From: CAYMTN01 sp964393335
GTDB taxonomy: Bacteria; Chloroflexota; Anaerolineae; Aggregatilineales; Aggregatilineaceae
Length of the DNA stretch: 6,694 bases
NCBI GenBank assembly: GCA_964393335.1
Contig: CAYMTN010000271.1
Location: 1-6,694, forward strand
Reading direction: 5' to 3'
Numbering within the stretch: position 1 is the stretch's first letter; every line of letters starts with the position of its first letter. The position numbers and the translations under genes were made by a program. The notes under the pieces were generated by a model. That model did not search any database. It saw nothing but the letters and a program-made list of their open reading frames with translations, and was not told the origin of the DNA. Positions 4,724 through 6,694 of this stretch are shown in pieces.

Positions 4724-6460
4724 CTATCGTCCTTCGCTCATCTCAACCTGAGGCGCGCCGGTATCCTGAAAAAGCTCCGGCCACCGCGGTAACGCGCTCA
4801 ACACCGCTGTCGCAGCGGTCTGTCCTAGGCCGCACAACGACGTCTGGGTCATCGTCAGCCCGACATCGAGCAGACGCTCCCGGTCGCCGTGCAGCGGCTT
4901 GTCAAGCCGCCCCAACAGTTCCATCTGTCGCTGCGTGCCAAGCTGGCACGGGAAGCATTTGCCGCAGCTTTCATGTGCAAAAAAACGCCCTAAACGACGC
5001 AGCACATCCCGCAAATCCACGCTGTCATTAAACACCATGATCGCGCCTGACCCCAACGTGCTGCCCGCCGCTTGCAGCCCTTCAAAACTCAGCGGGACGT
5101 CGATCTCGTCCGGCGTCAAAAATGTACCGGCTGCGCCGCCCATCAACACCGCGCGCAGCGTGCCGGTCACGCCGCCGCAACACTGATCGAACAACTCGCG
5201 TGCTGTCAGGCCAAACGGAATCTCGTAAACACCGGGCCGTGCGACGTGCCCGCTGACCGAAAACAGCTTGGTTCCGGTGCTCTTGGGTGTGCCCCACTGC
5301 CGGTACCAAGCCGCTCCATTCTGCGCAATGAGGGGCACGGCGCATAACGTCTCAACATTGTTGACCACAGTCGGCTTTCCAAAAAGGCCGTGCGTGGTCG
5401 GGTAAGGCGGCTTGATGCGCGGAAACCCGCGTTTGCCTTCTATCGCTTCGAACAGGGCTGTTTCCTCGCCACAGATGTACGCCCCGGCACCGCGCCGAAT
5501 CTCAATGTGGCAATCAAATGATGTGCTCATCACGTGGTCGCCTAACAACCCGGCGGATTCGGCAGCGTGCAGCGCGTCCTGCAACTGCCGCGCGGCTTCC
5601 GGATACTCGCCACGAATGAAGAGATAACACTGCTTTGCCCCGATCGCATAGGCACACAAGGCGATCCCTTCGAGCAGCAAATGCGGGCGGTATTCCATCA
5701 GCACACGGTCCTTGAACGTACCCGGCTCGCTCTCGTCGGCATTGCAGATCACATAATGCGGCTGGCCGGACGCCTGGCGTGTGTACCGCCACTTGGTACC
5801 GGTTGGGAACGCCGCCCCACCCCGCCCCACCAGGCCAGACGCTTCGACCTCCGCGCTGAGGGCTTCGGGCGACAGATCAAATAGCGCGTGACGCAGCGCG
5901 GCGTAATCACCGTAACTCGCCAGTGTTTGCTCCAGCTGCGAGTCCACGCCCGCCAGAACTATCTGCCGGTCGCCGCCCATCACAGCATGACGCGGCTTGT
6001 CTCCGGCGTCGAACAGTGCGCTGCCGTCTATCACCGGGCCGTATGACGACTCACCCACGCCACGACGGCTGATCAAAGCCGCCGGGGCATGATCGCACAT
6101 CCCCAGGCAGGTTGTGGCCCGCACAGTATACCGCCCGTCCGGTGTCGTCTCGCCAGGCTGAACGCCGAGTTGACCACACAGGCCACGCAGCACGCCATCG
6201 GCCCCTGCAATGCCGCACGCGGGATCAGCACACACGCGGATAACCGTTTCGCCGGTCGGTTCCGAATCCAGCAGCGAATAAAAGCCGACGACGCCGTAAA
6301 TATCTGCGATCGGCACGTGCAGCGCGTGCGAGATCGCGCCGGCAGCCAGTGGATCGATGTGTCCGAAGGCGGTTTGCACATCCCACAACACCGGCAGCAA
6401 CGCATCACGCTGGCGGCCTGCATAGCGGCTCAAAATCGTATCCAGAAGCGCTGTCGTCAT
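4724..6460 (-). CDS. NuoE-NuoF fusion: NADH-binding flavoprotein subunit of NAD-dependent formate dehydrogenase
   Basis: This 578-residue fused diaphorase subunit exchanges electrons between iron-sulfur clusters and NAD+ through FMN. Residues 1 to about 150 are a NuoE/24-kDa thioredoxin-like domain whose [2Fe-2S] ligands are C77-x4-C82 and C118-x3-C122. After a linker, residues about 175-578 are a NuoF/51-kDa domain. It shows GRGGAAFPTGTKW (212-224), the glycine-rich NADH/FMN loop; CNADESEPGTFKDR (239-252); RRGAGAYICGEETAL (322-336); KPTVVNNVETL (362-372); and the [4Fe-4S] site ESCGKCFPC with Cys499, 502 and 505, plus Cys543. In complex I and many NAD-linked dehydrogenases these are two genes. 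The ATG at 6460 has a modest AAGGG ribosome site and is the first gene of the minus-strand operon. A hydrogenase or NADP-linked partner cannot be excluded from this protein alone, but the neighbours point to formate dehydrogenase. Confidence 0.94.
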   Translation of the reverse strand: MTTALLDTILSRYAGRQRDALLPVLWDVQTAFGHIDPLAAGAISHALHVPIADIYGVVGFYSLLDSEPTGETVIRVCADPACGIAGADGVLRGLCGQLGVQPGETTPDGRYTVRATTCLGMCDHAPAALISRRGVGESSYGPVIDGSALFDAGDKPRHAVMGGDRQIVLAGVDSQLEQTLASYGDYAALRHALFDLSPEALSAEVEASGLVGRGGAAFPTGTKWRYTRQASGQPHYVICNADESEPGTFKDRVLMEYRPHLLLEGIALCAYAIGAKQCYLFIRGEYPEAARQLQDALHAAESAGLLGDHVMSTSFDCHIEIRRGAGAYICGEETALFEAIEGKRGFPRIKPPYPTTHGLFGKPTVVNNVETLCAVPLIAQNGAAWYRQWGTPKSTGTKLFSVSGHVARPGVYEIPFGLTARELFDQCCGGVTGTLRAVLMGGAAGTFLTPDEIDVPLSFEGLQAAGSTLGSGAIMVFNDSVDLRDVLRRLGRFFAHESCGKCFPCQLGTQRQMELLGRLDKPLHGDRERLLDVGLTMTQTSLCGLGQTAATAVLSALPRWPELFQDTGAPQVEMSEGR

Positions 6461-6561
6461 GACAACTGGCCCTTTTCTGACTGTCAGACGAATGGCCCGT
6501 CCATCAAATAATACATTATAATCCTGTTAATAGTTTTTAACTGAATCTGGAGCAAATACCC
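6461..6561. promoter_or_regulatory. Divergent promoter region of the formate dehydrogenase locus
   Basis: This 101-bp AT-rich gap lies between divergently transcribed genes whose products probably belong to one enzyme. ATTATAAT at 6515-6522 contains TATAAT on both strands (+ at 6517-6522, - at 6520-6515). Neither has a good -35 box at the usual distance, so the promoters may need an activator or another sigma factor. An inverted repeat GTTAA-N6-TTAAC lies at 6526-6541, beside the TATAAT elements, and could bind a regulator of both directions. The regulator is not identifiable. Confidence 0.5.
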
Positions 6562-6694
6562 ATGAGGACATCGCCCCGGCTAGCGCCGGACCGGAAAATC
6601 CGAACCACCTGCCCCTACTGCGGCGTTGGCTGCCAGATGGAGCTGTATATCAAAGATAACACGATCTACCGCGTCGGCGCGCCGTTTGACACCG
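6562..6694 (+). CDS. fdhF: Formate dehydrogenase alpha subunit, molybdopterin oxidoreductase (5' part only)
   Basis: The first 44 codons of a Mo/W-bis-pyranopterin oxidoreductase are present, and the rest lies beyond the window. RTTCPYCGVGCQMEL is the start of the [4Fe-4S] domain of this family, with Cys17-x2-Cys20-x3-Cys24. The fourth cysteine is expected just downstream. Only 16 residues precede the first cysteine, so the long N-terminal ferredoxin-like extension of FdsA-type catalytic subunits is missing. The separate 236-residue iron-sulfur protein across the divergent promoter probably supplies it. The ATG is supported by GGAG 9 nt upstream, and an in-frame TAA at 6538 rules out a longer protein. 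Assignment to formate dehydrogenase rests on fdhD and the diaphorase genes next door. The residue at the Mo ligand (Cys or selenocysteine) is not visible. A nitrate reductase-like relative is possible but less likely. Confidence 0.85.
   Translation, partial: MRTSPRLAPDRKIRTTCPYCGVGCQMELYIKDNTIYRVGAPFDT

Noticed and set aside
6526..6541. Rex (NADH-sensing) operator
   Set aside because: The GTTAA and TTAAC half-sites are 6 nt apart, while the Rex site I know (TTGTTAA-N4-TTAACAA) has 4. The outer bases also do not match, so I kept it only as an unassigned dyad.

Overview
The window holds bacterial DNA of moderate to high GC content with densely packed genes. It carries most of a NAD-linked formate dehydrogenase locus, plus a membrane pyrophosphatase gene. 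The gene set (a HypE/PurM-like 'AIR synthase-related' protein, a K+-independent H+-pyrophosphatase and a fused NuoE-NuoF subunit) is reminiscent of Chloroflexota. That placement is an impression from protein style and was not tested by any search.

Layout from right to left: at the right edge (6562 onward, + strand) lie the first 44 codons of a molybdopterin oxidoreductase, very likely the formate dehydrogenase alpha subunit. A 101-bp divergent intergenic region separates it from a tight minus-strand operon. That operon consists of a NuoE-NuoF fusion (6460-4724), a NuoG-N-terminus/HoxU-like iron-sulfur subunit (4722-4012) and fdhD (4008-3151), with gaps of 1 and 3 nt. Together they would form a formate:NAD+ oxidoreductase. 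Formate is oxidised at the Mo/W site, electrons pass through the ferredoxin-like subunit to FMN/NAD+ on the NuoF module, and FdhD sulfurates the molybdenum cofactor.

Between fdhD and the next gene lies the most unusual part of the window (about 2896-3112, minus strand). A near-consensus sigma70 promoter has a perfect 13-bp palindrome in its spacer. It is followed by a roughly 180-nt leader with a 5' hairpin, an extremely strong Shine-Dalgarno, an 18-codon ORF, two strong mutually exclusive helices and an intrinsic-terminator-like hairpin. This ends just before a 334-aa PurM/HypE-superfamily gene (2862-1858). It looks like an attenuator, a riboswitch-like leader or a small RNA. I do not recognise it as a known class.

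The left quarter (1664-1, minus strand) is a membrane-bound pyrophosphatase cut by the window edge. It has its own promoter in the 193-bp gap upstream. Its GNTTK..T signature marks it as the K+-independent, H+-pumping type. The window shows no rRNA, tRNA, CRISPR array or mobile element.
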